Assembly (NCBI GenBank): GCA_947475645.1
Contig: CANJNU010000017.1
Span: 1-9,418 of the forward strand
DNA from: Bacteriovoracaceae bacterium
GTDB lineage: Bacteria > Bdellovibrionota > UBA1018
Direction of reading: 5' to 3'
DNA: 9,418 nucleotides
The first letter of the stretch is position 1. Each line of letters opens with the position of its first letter. A model generated the notes under the pieces. That model made no database searches, was not told where the DNA came from, and saw only the letters and a program-made list of their open reading frames with translations. This document shows positions 1 through 7,263 of this stretch, piece by piece. The position numbers and the translations under genes are program-made.

Positions 1-912
1 ACCTTCGAGATTGTACTTCCCGGAAAGTGGGTACTTGCAGGTGAGCACGCAGTTCTGCGCGGAGCTTCAGCCGTTGCGTTGCCGCATCCTACGTTGGGCA
101 TGCGGCTGAGCTTTGAGTCGTTAGAAATCGAATCGGAATTAGTGATTCAGCCGGTGGAGTTTGCATCCGTGCTGAAGGATTTGGTGATGCGGGCTTGCCA
201 ACAGAAAAGGGGAGACGAGGGACGCGAAGTGTTCTCGTCGCTACGGGGAAAACTGACTGTGTCGAGTACCCTTCCGATGGGCGCCGGCTTGGGTTCTTCT
301 GCCGCCCTTTGTGTGGCAGTGACTCGTTGGCTGGGTTCCGTGTTGAGTATCGCTCAAGAAGACGAGATCGGCTTTGCAACTCGTCTGGAGGATTATTTTC
401 ACGGAGACAGCAGCGGGATGGACGTGGCTGTAATTGCAATGGCGCGTCCCGTTCGTTTTGTACGCGGGGAGCGCCCCACGGTACTTCCTATTTCTAGGCT
501 GCCGCGCTTTACATTTCATGATTCTGGACTGCGCGCCAAGACGAGCGATTGCGTTCGGCAGGTGGTCGAACTCTTCGAGTCGGATGCCGAGAAAGCGAAG
601 GCCGCTGATGCTCGAATGGGGCGTGCTGCTTTGCAGATTACTGACGCCCTTCAAGTGTATGATCATGGGCAAGTGGATCGGGCCCTCAGGCAGCTGGCGG
701 ATGGAATGAGAGCCGCGCAGCGATCGTTCGAGGACTGGGGTTTGGTGCCCGAAGGGGTTCAGGTATTGATTCGGCAACTGATTGCGCAAGGAGCTTTGGC
801 GGCCAAGATTACGGGTGCAGGTGGCGGAGGAATGGTGGTGGCTCTGTGGCGTGAACTGCCCGGAATGAGGTCGGGTGACCAACTCTTAGGCACCTTTGAC
901 TTGCAAAGTTGA
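1..912 (+). CDS. Mevalonate kinase-like GHMP kinase, 5'-truncated by window edge
   Basis: The frame is open from base 1, so the true start lies upstream. A TTG at 79 is internal, because the conserved N-terminal motif PGKWVLAGEHAVLRG is encoded before it (window residues 7-21). The three GHMP-kinase signatures are present in order: the N-terminal PGK...GEHAV segment; the ATP-binding loop PMGAGLGSSAA (window residues 92-102); and the C-terminal glycine-rich motif KITGAGGGG (269-277). The segment HGDSSGMDVAV (134-144) matches the mevalonate kinase active-site region, with Asp141 as the likely catalytic base. Members phosphorylate mevalonate to 5-phosphomevalonate with ATP in the cytoplasm, feeding isoprenoid synthesis. 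The 303 residues seen are close to full length for bacterial mevalonate kinases, so only a few codons are probably missing. Other GHMP kinases such as phosphomevalonate kinase are less likely given the GEHAV and SGMD motifs, but the substrate is inferred from motifs only. Confidence 0.85.
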   Translation, partial: TFEIVLPGKWVLAGEHAVLRGASAVALPHPTLGMRLSFESLEIESELVIQPVEFASVLKDLVMRACQQKRGDEGREVFSSLRGKLTVSSTLPMGAGLGSSAALCVAVTRWLGSVLSIAQEDEIGFATRLEDYFHGDSSGMDVAVIAMARPVRFVRGERPTVLPISRLPRFTFHDSGLRAKTSDCVRQVVELFESDAEKAKAADARMGRAALQITDALQVYDHGQVDRALRQLADGMRAAQRSFEDWGLVPEGVQVLIRQLIAQGALAAKITGAGGGGMVVALWRELPGMRSGDQLLGTFDLQS

Positions 913-938
913 ATTGGGCATAAGTATTTCCCTATAGT
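896..938 (+). promoter_or_regulatory. Candidate sigma-70 promoter(s) for the lipoprotein gene
   Basis: Two overlapping matches sit at the 3' end of the kinase gene and in the 87-base gap. TTGACT (896-901) lies 17 bases before CATAAG (919-924). TTGAAT (909-914) lies 18 bases before TATAGT (933-938). Either could drive the gene starting at 1000 or 1057. No terminator is visible between the two genes, so read-through from the kinase is also possible. Matches of this quality arise by chance, so support is weak. Confidence 0.3.
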
Positions 939-999
939 TTCATATGGTTTTATGGGTCCTGATTGGCGTAAGGCTTGCTCTAGTAGTCTTTAGACATAG

Positions 1000-2472
1000 A
1001 TGATGCAGACTTATTTTTGTTCACCTCACCTTTATTTAAAGTCCTTCTCTCTGTGGATGCAGAGGGGGGGAATTGTTGCGCTAGCGTGTCTCTTTCTCTC
1101 GGGTTGCGTTGAGAAGGTTCCTGGGGCGACCACCGACCTTCAGCAAAGCATCGACCCCCTTCGTCCGGGTGACTTGGCGAGTGGGGTGTCGCTCGTTCCC
1201 TCTGTGAGTTATTCTCAGTCCAAGGTTTTGATAAAAGAAGGGGGCGTGGTTTGTACTGAAGGACAAGTCTGTCCCTCGTCGGTGGGTATGGTTGCAACGC
1301 CTTCACCTCAGGGAGTTGGCTTATGCACAGGTTTTTTACTGGGATCTGACCTGCTGGTCACCTCTTCGAGCTGTATTCCTTCCGACTTAAAGAATGGACT
1401 GAATGCGCGAGTGGAGCGATCTCTCGTTCCGTGTTCGGGTCGTTTAACTGTATTTTTTCCCGCTGATTCGACTACTCAACTTCCTGCTGAGTCGCGTGGA
1501 TGCTCAGAGATTTTGGGTGTAACCGAAGAAGATGTTGCTTTTGTGCGTCTTTCTTCAAGTTTAGGTCGTAAACCTTACCCGATATCGTTTGAGGGGCTGG
1601 CAGAGGGACTGAAGATTCAGATGCCGTATCTAACGCCTCTGTCGGAAGTGAAAGTTTTGGCCGAGCTCCGTGTTTCCGAGTGTATTTCGATTCAAGGATC
1701 CTTGGTTTTACCCAGTTTTGATCATCCACTTCGTTCTCAGGTGGTGGTTGCGGGTTGTCCTGCTGGAAACGCTGCTAGTGGAGCGCCGCTACTGGATCAG
1801 GGCGGAAACATAAGGGCTGTGGTTCGATCGCCTTATCGTCATGAGGCATTGATTCAATCTACCTTTAAGGCGTTATTGGGTGAAACGGAAGTAGCTGAGT
1901 TCACCCAGGCGGCGAATTGGGCGTGTCAGCAGTTTCCTGCCTCGCTTCCACAGAGGAGGCTTCCTTCGGAATGCTCTCCGTCAATCACGTCCGCCCCGGT
2001 GGGTGTTCTCGATGACTGGGTAGAGCGGGCGAATCAGGATGCGTTGGGGCGGCTTTCTCAATGGCAATTGACGCATGGTGGTGTAATTCTAAAGTGGAAG
2101 CTTCCCGTATTGACTCAGTCTCAGACGAGTGATGTTGTTCCTCTCCCGGATTGCTTCTTAGATCCCCAGGGTTGGCTCCAGCAATACAAGCATTGGTATT
2201 GGGCGGGTGGATACGAGGCATCGACAAATTTCATTTTAATATTACCCCGTTACCGTAGTTCTCTTTTAATGAACTCGTTTACTCAGCTGAGCTATCGAGT
2301 CGATGCGTTACCTGATTTGGATGTTTTGGTTTCATTCAGTCCTCGCGAAATAGCTGAGGGGGAACAAAGCACCTTGGACGTGCGAATGCTGAGTTCTCAG
2401 GGCCGACCAGGAGCTACTCTTTATGCACCCAAAGTGATTCATCGTTGCAACTCGACATCGTCCTCGTTATAA
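1000..2472 (+). CDS. Trypsin-fold (S1-like) lipoprotein, probably a catalytically dead protease
   Basis: The N-terminus is a lipoprotein signal: a hydrophobic stretch at residues 25-34 ends in the lipobox LSGC with Cys36. The +2 residue is Val, not Asp, which favours the outer membrane. Residues 105-280 resemble a chymotrypsin-family domain. CTGFLLGSDLLVTSSSCIP (109-127) aligns with the segment around the active-site His, EEDVAFVRL (176-184) with the catalytic Asp strand (Asp178), and AASGAPLLDQGGNIRAVV (258-275) with the nucleophile Ser segment (Ser260). The usual TAAHC reads TSSSC, so the His position is Ser124 (codon 1369-1371), and the Gly-Asp before the nucleophile is Ala-Ala. It therefore likely lacks proteolysis and may bind or scaffold. 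Twelve further Cys follow the lipobox and suggest disulfides. The region after about residue 330 is not recognised. The start is uncertain: ATG 1000 or ATG 1057, which would give a 16-residue signal; neither has a clear ribosome-binding site. A run of seven G at 1064-1070 lies in the signal-peptide region. Confidence 0.75.
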   Translation: MMQTYFCSPHLYLKSFSLWMQRGGIVALACLFLSGCVEKVPGATTDLQQSIDPLRPGDLASGVSLVPSVSYSQSKVLIKEGGVVCTEGQVCPSSVGMVATPSPQGVGLCTGFLLGSDLLVTSSSCIPSDLKNGLNARVERSLVPCSGRLTVFFPADSTTQLPAESRGCSEILGVTEEDVAFVRLSSSLGRKPYPISFEGLAEGLKIQMPYLTPLSEVKVLAELRVSECISIQGSLVLPSFDHPLRSQVVVAGCPAGNAASGAPLLDQGGNIRAVVRSPYRHEALIQSTFKALLGETEVAEFTQAANWACQQFPASLPQRRLPSECSPSITSAPVGVLDDWVERANQDALGRLSQWQLTHGGVILKWKLPVLTQSQTSDVVPLPDCFLDPQGWLQQYKHWYWAGGYEASTNFILILPRYRSSLLMNSFTQLSYRVDALPDLDVLVSFSPREIAEGEQSTLDVRMLSSQGRPGATLYAPKVIHRCNSTSSSL

Positions 2473-2489
2473 GCAAAAGGTTCAAATTT

Positions 2490-2508
2490 TATAATAGGGG
2501 GGGGGTGA
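2490..2508 (+). promoter_or_regulatory. Perfect -10 box and G9 tract/Shine-Dalgarno leader of rpsU
   Basis: TATAAT at 2490-2495 is a perfect -10 hexamer. The -35 region is weak (TTATAA at 2467-2472, 17-base spacing). Seven bases below the -10, where transcription would start, lies an uninterrupted run of nine G (2497-2505). The last five G plus TGA (2501-2508) form an extended Shine-Dalgarno able to pair with the 3' end of 16S rRNA over eight positions with one G-U pair, six bases before the ATG. The promoter role is inferred; the ribosome-binding site is strong. Confidence 0.6.
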
Positions 2509-2514
2509 ATACGA

Positions 2515-2712
2515 ATGCCTGGAATTACAATCCGTGACGGCGACTCTTTTGAAGCGGCTTTAAAGAAGTTTAAGAAGAGTTGCGAAAAAGCTGGCATCCT
2601 TTCTGAAATTCGTAAGCGTGAATCTTACGAAAAGCCCTCTGTGAAACGTAAGAAAAAAGACGCAGCAGCTCGCAAACGCCTAGTGAAGAAGGTTCGTCCT
2701 CCTCGCGCTTGA
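2515..2712 (+). CDS. rpsU: 30S ribosomal protein S21
   Basis: A small basic protein of 65 residues with the typical S21 beginning ([20 protein letters not shown]), a central [16 protein letters not shown] segment and a Lys/Arg-rich tail. S21 sits near the 3' end of 16S rRNA in the small subunit and assists mRNA binding and initiation. Its length matches the family (about 58-71 residues). It is the first gene of the rpsU-yqeY-dnaG-rpoD cluster, preceded by a strong -10 and a G-rich ribosome-binding site and followed after 23 bases by a strong intrinsic terminator. This should make it the most abundant product of the operon. Confidence 0.97.
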   Translation: MPGITIRDGDSFEAALKKFKKSCEKAGILSEIRKRESYEKPSVKRKKKDAAARKRLVKKVRPPRA

Positions 2713-2735
2713 TTTGACGCGCACGTATGAATTTT

Positions 2736-2771
2736 AAAACCCTGTCGGGGGTTCCCCGGCGGGGTTTTTTT
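2736..2771 (+). terminator. Intrinsic terminator (attenuator) between rpsU and yqeY
   Basis: Bases 2736-2750 pair with 2754-2768 to form a 15-bp stem (two G-U pairs) around a GTT triloop, followed by a seven-T run (2765-2771). The A-tract on the 5' side pairs with the T-run, so it could work in both directions. In E. coli a terminator likewise follows rpsU and limits read-through into dnaG. No promoter can be seen in the 15 bases left before yqeY, so the downstream genes likely depend on read-through. Confidence 0.93.
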
Positions 2772-2786
2772 AGTTAAAGGGGTATC

Positions 2787-3239
2787 ATGGCTACTATTAA
2801 AGAACGTTTGTCTGTGCAAATGAAGTCGACCATGAAGTCCGGTGACAAGGAAACCTTGAGTTTTGTGCGTAATTTACACGCGCAAATTCGTCAAAAAGAA
2901 ATTGATGACCGAATTGACTTGGATGATGCCGCTGTTTTAAAAATCATCGGATCTTCGTTGAAGCAGAGGAAAGATTCGTTGGAGCAGTTTACAGCAGGTG
3001 GTCGCGAAGATTTGGCAGTAAGAGAGCGTTCGGAAATCGCTTTTCTGATGAGCTACATGCCCGAGCAAATGGGCGAAGATGAAATTCGTAAGGTGGTCGA
3101 CCTGGCAATTGCCGAAGTAAAAGCTTCGAGTATTAAAGACCTGGGTAACGTAATGAAGACATTAATGCCGATGACTCAGGGTAAGGCGGATGGTAAGCTT
3201 GTCAGTCAAATCGTCAAGGAACGCTTAGGCGGAGCTTGA
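2787..3239 (+). CDS. yqeY: GatB/YqeY-domain protein
   Basis: 150 residues, the usual length of stand-alone YqeY proteins. The N-terminal helical half (MATIKERLSVQMKSTMKSGD) and the C-terminal motif DLGNVMKTLMPMTQGKADGK (about 118-137) are family hallmarks. The domain is related to the tRNA-binding tail of the GatB subunit of the amidotransferase that makes Gln-tRNA and Asn-tRNA. The role of the free-standing protein is not established, though tRNA binding is plausible. AAAGGGG at 2776-2782 is the ribosome-binding site. It lies immediately after the rpsU terminator and three bases before the dnaG start, a frequent arrangement outside the enteric bacteria. Confidence 0.93.
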   Translation: MATIKERLSVQMKSTMKSGDKETLSFVRNLHAQIRQKEIDDRIDLDDAAVLKIIGSSLKQRKDSLEQFTAGGREDLAVRERSEIAFLMSYMPEQMGEDEIRKVVDLAIAEVKASSIKDLGNVMKTLMPMTQGKADGKLVSQIVKERLGGA

Positions 3240-3242
3240 GAA

Positions 3243-5216
3243 TTGAAGGGTAAGTCGAAGATTCCTGCAGAATTTCTGCAGAAAATCAAAGATGCAGTAA
3301 ACATCCTCGATGTGGTGGGTGAGCATGTTGTGCTTCGAAAAACCGGAGGCAATAGCGTAGGGCTGTGCCCGTTTCATTCGGAACGAAGTCCCTCTTTTAG
3401 TGTACACGAAAATAAGGGGCTCTATCATTGCTACGGCTGCAAGAAGAGCGGTGACCTGTTCACGTTCGCTATGGAGATTCACGGCATCACGTTTCCTGAG
3501 GCGGTTGAGGAATTGGCTGAGCGCGCTCGCCTTCCGTTGCCTCTTGACTGGAACGGGGGATTGGCGTCGGATGATCCTGAGGTGCAGAAGAAGCGCAGAG
3601 ACCAGCGCGAGAATCAACACATTCTATTTAAATTGAATCTGTTCGCGATGGCGTTTTTTCGTCAGCAGCTCAAAGCGCAGGTTGAAGTAATGCGATATTT
3701 TAAGTCGCGCGGAGTGAATGATGATCTGGCCCTTAATTTCCGAGTGGGTGCGGTGCCGCCAGCCTGGGATGCCTTGGCGCGACATATGGCCGACAAAAAG
3801 GCCCCTTTAGCGAAGGCTGTTGAGTTAGGGTTGATTCGTCCATCCTCAAAAAATTCGCGCGCGTCTTCAATGGGTTATTTTGATCTTTTTAGAAATCGCG
3901 CCATGTTCCCTATTATTGATTTACGCGGAAGAGTGGCTGGCTTTGGCGGAAGAACGCTGCCAGAGCACGTTACTCGCGCCATGGGTGGAAGTGTGGAGTC
4001 CGGGGAGATGGCTCCACCGAAGTACATGAACTCTCCCGAGTCTCCGGTATTTCAAAAAAGTAAACTCGCCTTTGGTTTGTTTCAGGCCCAAAAGCATGTG
4101 CGCGAAACGGATGAGCTGATTTTGGTGGAAGGTTACTTCGACGTATTGGCGTTGCACGCTGCCGGATTTGAAAATGTAGTGGCCACCTGCGGCACTTCGC
4201 TTACTCCCGAGCATTTAAGATTATTTCAACGGTTTGCAAAGAAGATTACAGTTTTGTTCGATGGTGACTCGGCGGGTGTATCGGCAACGGAACGGGCGAT
4301 GGAAGTGGGACTTGAGCAGGGATTAGTTCTTTCGGGGGCTTCGCTTCCGCGTAACTTAGATCCGGACGAGCTTCTGTTTGATCAGTCGACAGGCCAGTCG
4401 TTACCGCAGGGGCGTGAACAGATGTCTGCACTTCTGAGTGGCTCAAGGCCGCTTTTGGCAACTCGCCTTGCCGAAGAGTGTGCGAAGGCCCGAGGCGGAC
4501 CCGAGGCCCGAACCCAGGCTTTGAGGTGTGTTGCGGGATGGTTGGGAAAATATAAAGATCCTGTGGGACGTCAGATTTGGGTCGAAGAGGCTGCAAAGGG
4601 GCTCGGAGTGACACCAGGGCTTTTGTATCAGGCGATGGGGGTTCACGCGGGAGCCCAGCCCACTTCGTTCGAGGCTCATCAAAATCGCCGCCCGCAGGGA
4701 TTGCCCAGGGGCTCGCAGCGCCCTACTGTGGAACGGCAGAAGGCACTTACAACTGCCGAGAGAGTGCTTCTTCAAGGGCTCGCGATTGGGGGCGATTATT
4801 CCGTTCTCCTCCAACAAGCGCGCGGAAAACTCCCTAAAGATTGTACACTTGTCGAACTTTTTGTCTTCGAGCCCGCCCGAGACTGGGTCTCTCGTTTAAT
4901 TCATGAGCCCGGCGCTTTTGAGCTGATGCGCGCTTCTCCTGAGAAAATCCTTACGCAGGATATTGATCCCAGTTTGCGACCCGTTTTAACGGAGGCTTGG
5001 GTAACTAAAGAACCGCTTTTTACTCAGGCCGAATTTAAAAATGCTCTTGATCGTGCTTTGTCTCGAAATTGGGCACGATTTTCGCAGCAGATCAAAAAGG
5101 CGCTTGCTGAAGCAGAAGCCAAACAAGACGGCGACTTACATGCGCAACTGATGAAGGATTACCTTGACGTTCAGCGCAAAATAAAGGAGTTTAACAACTT
5201 CTATGACGAAGCCTAA
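3243..5216 (+). CDS. dnaG: DNA primase DnaG
   Basis: Synthesises RNA primers for the replication fork. The N-terminal zinc-binding domain has the CHC2 pattern Cys42, His45, Cys63, Cys66. The RNA polymerase core carries [20 protein letters not shown] (216-235) and KYMNSPES (260-267). The TOPRIM motifs are VEGYFD (295-300, Glu296) and DGDSAG (340-345, Asp340 and Asp342), which bind catalytic metals. A short variable insert (about 240-258) interrupts the core. The C-terminal part (about 480-657) should be the helicase-binding domain, but it is divergent. At 657 residues it is longer than the E. coli protein (581). The start is TTG at 3243, supported by GGAG at 3231-3234 (eight-base spacing) and the three-base gap after yqeY, which implies translational coupling. 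Its end overlaps the rpoD start by 14 bases. Confidence 0.96.
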   Translation: MKGKSKIPAEFLQKIKDAVNILDVVGEHVVLRKTGGNSVGLCPFHSERSPSFSVHENKGLYHCYGCKKSGDLFTFAMEIHGITFPEAVEELAERARLPLPLDWNGGLASDDPEVQKKRRDQRENQHILFKLNLFAMAFFRQQLKAQVEVMRYFKSRGVNDDLALNFRVGAVPPAWDALARHMADKKAPLAKAVELGLIRPSSKNSRASSMGYFDLFRNRAMFPIIDLRGRVAGFGGRTLPEHVTRAMGGSVESGEMAPPKYMNSPESPVFQKSKLAFGLFQAQKHVRETDELILVEGYFDVLALHAAGFENVVATCGTSLTPEHLRLFQRFAKKITVLFDGDSAGVSATERAMEVGLEQGLVLSGASLPRNLDPDELLFDQSTGQSLPQGREQMSALLSGSRPLLATRLAEECAKARGGPEARTQALRCVAGWLGKYKDPVGRQIWVEEAAKGLGVTPGLLYQAMGVHAGAQPTSFEAHQNRRPQGLPRGSQRPTVERQKALTTAERVLLQGLAIGGDYSVLLQQARGKLPKDCTLVELFVFEPARDWVSRLIHEPGAFELMRASPEKILTQDIDPSLRPVLTEAWVTKEPLFTQAEFKNALDRALSRNWARFSQQIKKALAEAEAKQDGDLHAQLMKDYLDVQRKIKEFNNFYDEA

Positions 5217-7089
5217 TGACAGCCTCGATTCCACTTCTCCCAGTTCCAGTGAAGCTCTCGGTTCTCTTCTGAGTACCAGTGGAGCCAGTGCTGCGTTGAT
5301 GAAAAACAAAGAGATTAAGAAGCTGATCGATATGGGGCTTCAGCGAGGTTACTTAACCTACGTTGAAGTGAATGACATTCTTCCTGTTGAGATTCTTTCG
5401 TCGCAGTCAATCGACGAAGTGATGGTTCTTCTCACTGAGAATGAAATTGAAGTCATCGATACCTTTAAGAAGCCCAAAGGCGACGAAGACGGTGATGAAG
5501 ACGGGGATGATTCGCCACTGAATTTGGGAGCAGGCGCTTCTGAAGATTCAGAAGAAGGTGCAGCACCTGCCGCTGCTGCTGCCGCTGAATTCGCGCGCGG
5601 CGCGGATCCTGTGAAGCTCTATTTGAAGAAGATGGGGAGCGTATCGCTTCTGACCCGCGAAGGGGAAGTTGAAATCGCGAAGCGTATCGAAGAAGGTGAA
5701 GTCGAGATTTTGCGCGCACTTCTGGTATCGAAGCTGGGTACCTTGGCGATTGTTGACTTGGGTGAGCGCTTAGAAACTGGGCGAACCAAAGTAAAAGATG
5801 TTATTCGTGGCGTTGAAGAGGAAGTTTCTCTCGACGAAGAAAAGAAATACCTCGATCGCGTTCTTAACGCGGTTTCGAAGGTCAGTGCGCTTCTCGCATT
5901 TCAAGAGAAATTGAATGAGAAGGTGGAAGGCGCCGACGGTAAAAAAATTGCCGTTAAGAAAAAAGAAGAAGTCGCAAAAGAATTAAAGAAGCGCGAAGCC
6001 CAGGTTGAAGAGGGTTTTAAGAATCTGGCGTTTAATCGTAAAACGATCAACGTTCTCTCAGCCCAAATTAAAGATTACTGGAAGCGCGGTAAGGAATTGT
6101 TGGATGAGCGCAAGAAGGTTTATATCTTCTTGTTCATTAAATCCGATGAGCAAATGGCTAATTTCTTGGTTGAATTCAAGAAGGGTCCCGAAGGCTTTGC
6201 TGCAATTTGTAAGGAATACGATGTAACCGAGCCCAAACTTTTGAGCTTGATGCAGCAGTATGAAGATTTGGCTAAAAAGATTTCTCGCCTCGAAGAAGAA
6301 GCGGGCGTTGAAATTATGGAGTTGAAGAGCATCAACGACTCCTTGCATATTGGCGAGCGTAAGGCCGATCAAGCAAAGAGCGAGCTCGTCGAAGCCAATT
6401 TGCGTCTCGTGGTTTCGATTGCGAAAAAGTATACCAATCGTGGCTTGCAATTCTTGGATCTCATTCAAGAAGGCAATATCGGATTAATGAAGGCCGTTGA
6501 TAAGTTCGAGTACCGTCGTGGTTACAAGTTCTCGACCTACGCCACATGGTGGATTCGTCAGGCGATTACTCGCGCGATTGCCGACCAGGCACGTACGATT
6601 CGTATTCCAGTGCACATGATCGAAACGATCAATAAGCTGGTGCGTACTTCTCGTATGTTGGTTCAGCAGTTGGGACGCGAGCCAACTCCCGAAGAAGTAG
6701 CCGCTAAGATGGAGCTTCCAGTCGATAAGGTTCGCAAGGTTCTAAAGATTGCGAAGGAGCCGATCTCGCTTGAGACGCCTATTGGTGAAGAAGAAGATTC
6801 TTACTTAGGTGATTTTATTGAAGATAAAAAGATTATTAATCCCGCCGAAGCGGTAATGAACATTAATTTATCTGAACAAACGCGTAAAGTTTTGGCGACT
6901 TTGACTCCTCGTGAAGAGAAAGTACTTCGTATGCGATTTGGTATTGGTGAGAAGTCGGACCACACTTTGGAAGAGGTGGGGCAGGATTTCTTCGTTACCC
7001 GTGAACGTATTCGTCAGATCGAAGCGAAAGCACTTCGCAAGCTTCGTCATCCTTCGCGCGCAAAGCTTCTGAAGGCTTTCGTAGATTAA
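5203..7089 (+). CDS. rpoD: RNA polymerase primary sigma factor (sigma-70, RpoD)
   Basis: The 628-residue housekeeping sigma factor. Region 1.1 is at about 35-88 ([20 protein letters not shown] onward), followed by an acidic and poly-Ala linker (93-130). Region 1.2 begins at [20 protein letters not shown] (134-153), and a lysine/glutamate-rich non-conserved region spans about 170-375. Regions 2.1-2.4 cover about 390-465, including [19 protein letters not shown] and the -10-reading segment [20 protein letters not shown] (443-462). Region 3 is at about 465-545. Region 4 ends with the -35-reading helix in [20 protein letters not shown] (591-610). The start ATG at 5203 lies inside the end of dnaG. 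AAGGAG at 5184-5189 is 13 bases upstream, rather far, so coupling to dnaG translation is likely. A strong terminator ends the operon. Confidence 0.98.
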   Translation: MTKPNDSLDSTSPSSSEALGSLLSTSGASAALMKNKEIKKLIDMGLQRGYLTYVEVNDILPVEILSSQSIDEVMVLLTENEIEVIDTFKKPKGDEDGDEDGDDSPLNLGAGASEDSEEGAAPAAAAAAEFARGADPVKLYLKKMGSVSLLTREGEVEIAKRIEEGEVEILRALLVSKLGTLAIVDLGERLETGRTKVKDVIRGVEEEVSLDEEKKYLDRVLNAVSKVSALLAFQEKLNEKVEGADGKKIAVKKKEEVAKELKKREAQVEEGFKNLAFNRKTINVLSAQIKDYWKRGKELLDERKKVYIFLFIKSDEQMANFLVEFKKGPEGFAAICKEYDVTEPKLLSLMQQYEDLAKKISRLEEEAGVEIMELKSINDSLHIGERKADQAKSELVEANLRLVVSIAKKYTNRGLQFLDLIQEGNIGLMKAVDKFEYRRGYKFSTYATWWIRQAITRAIADQARTIRIPVHMIETINKLVRTSRMLVQQLGREPTPEEVAAKMELPVDKVRKVLKIAKEPISLETPIGEEEDSYLGDFIEDKKIINPAEAVMNINLSEQTRKVLATLTPREEKVLRMRFGIGEKSDHTLEEVGQDFFVTRERIRQIEAKALRKLRHPSRAKLLKAFVD

Positions 7090-7114
7090 AAGTCGCAAGC
7101 ATAGCATTTTATGG

Positions 7115-7148
7115 AAAGGGATTGGCGAGAGCCGGTCCCTTTTTTTTT
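7115..7148 (+). terminator. Intrinsic terminator after rpoD
   Basis: Bases 7115-7126 pair with 7131-7142 in a 12-bp stem with two G-U pairs and a GAGA tetraloop, followed by an uninterrupted T run through 7148. It closes the rpsU-yqeY-dnaG-rpoD operon. Confidence 0.95.
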
Positions 7149-7157
7149 CTATCCAAG

Positions 7158-7183
7158 TCGGCAAAAGCTGCCGATTGCGCAAT
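7158..7183. repeat. Small hairpin and adjoining 10-bp palindrome upstream of the barrel gene
   Basis: TCGGCA (7158-7163) and TGCCGA (7169-7174) form an inverted repeat with a five-base loop. Sharing one base with it is the perfect palindrome ATTGCGCAAT (7174-7183). They lie just after the rpoD terminator and just before a seven-G run. The palindrome could be an operator for the next gene, but no regulator is known from this window. Confidence 0.35.
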
Positions 7184-7203
7184 GCGCGATAGGGGGGGAT
7201 ATT
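7175..7203 (+). promoter_or_regulatory. Weak candidate promoter with G7 tract in its spacer
   Basis: TTGCGC (7175-7180) and GATATT (7198-7203) are separated by 17 bases, each matching four of six consensus positions. Seven G (7192-7198) fill the end of the spacer and reach the first base of the -10. This is the best candidate I can find for the barrel gene. A later alternative (TTGGGA at 7215-7220 with an AT-rich stretch near 7236-7246) has poor spacing. Confidence 0.25.
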
Positions 7204-7263
7204 GGATAGATCCGTTGGGAGATGGAGAGAGTTTTTTAACTTAATAGCGCGAGGGAGTGTTTT

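Noticed and set aside
79..81. TTG at 79 as the start of the mevalonate kinase
   Set aside because: The same frame is open to base 1 and encodes the conserved PGK...GEHAV motif upstream, so the gene begins before the window.
241..882. 213-codon open frame on the - strand
   Set aside because: It is antisense to the kinase motifs, has no family features and no ribosome-binding site; it is a shadow of the + strand gene.
2714..2742. TTGACG at 2714 as a promoter for yqeY
   Set aside because: The bases at -10 spacing are the A/C-rich arm of the terminator and do not resemble a -10 box.
4246..4817. Overlapping - strand open frames inside dnaG
   Set aside because: The products are low-complexity, Pro/Ser/Leu-rich shadows lying across the well-supported dnaG frame.
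5164..5192. TTGACG at 5164 as a promoter for rpoD
   Set aside because: No acceptable -10 hexamer lies 16-18 bases downstream.
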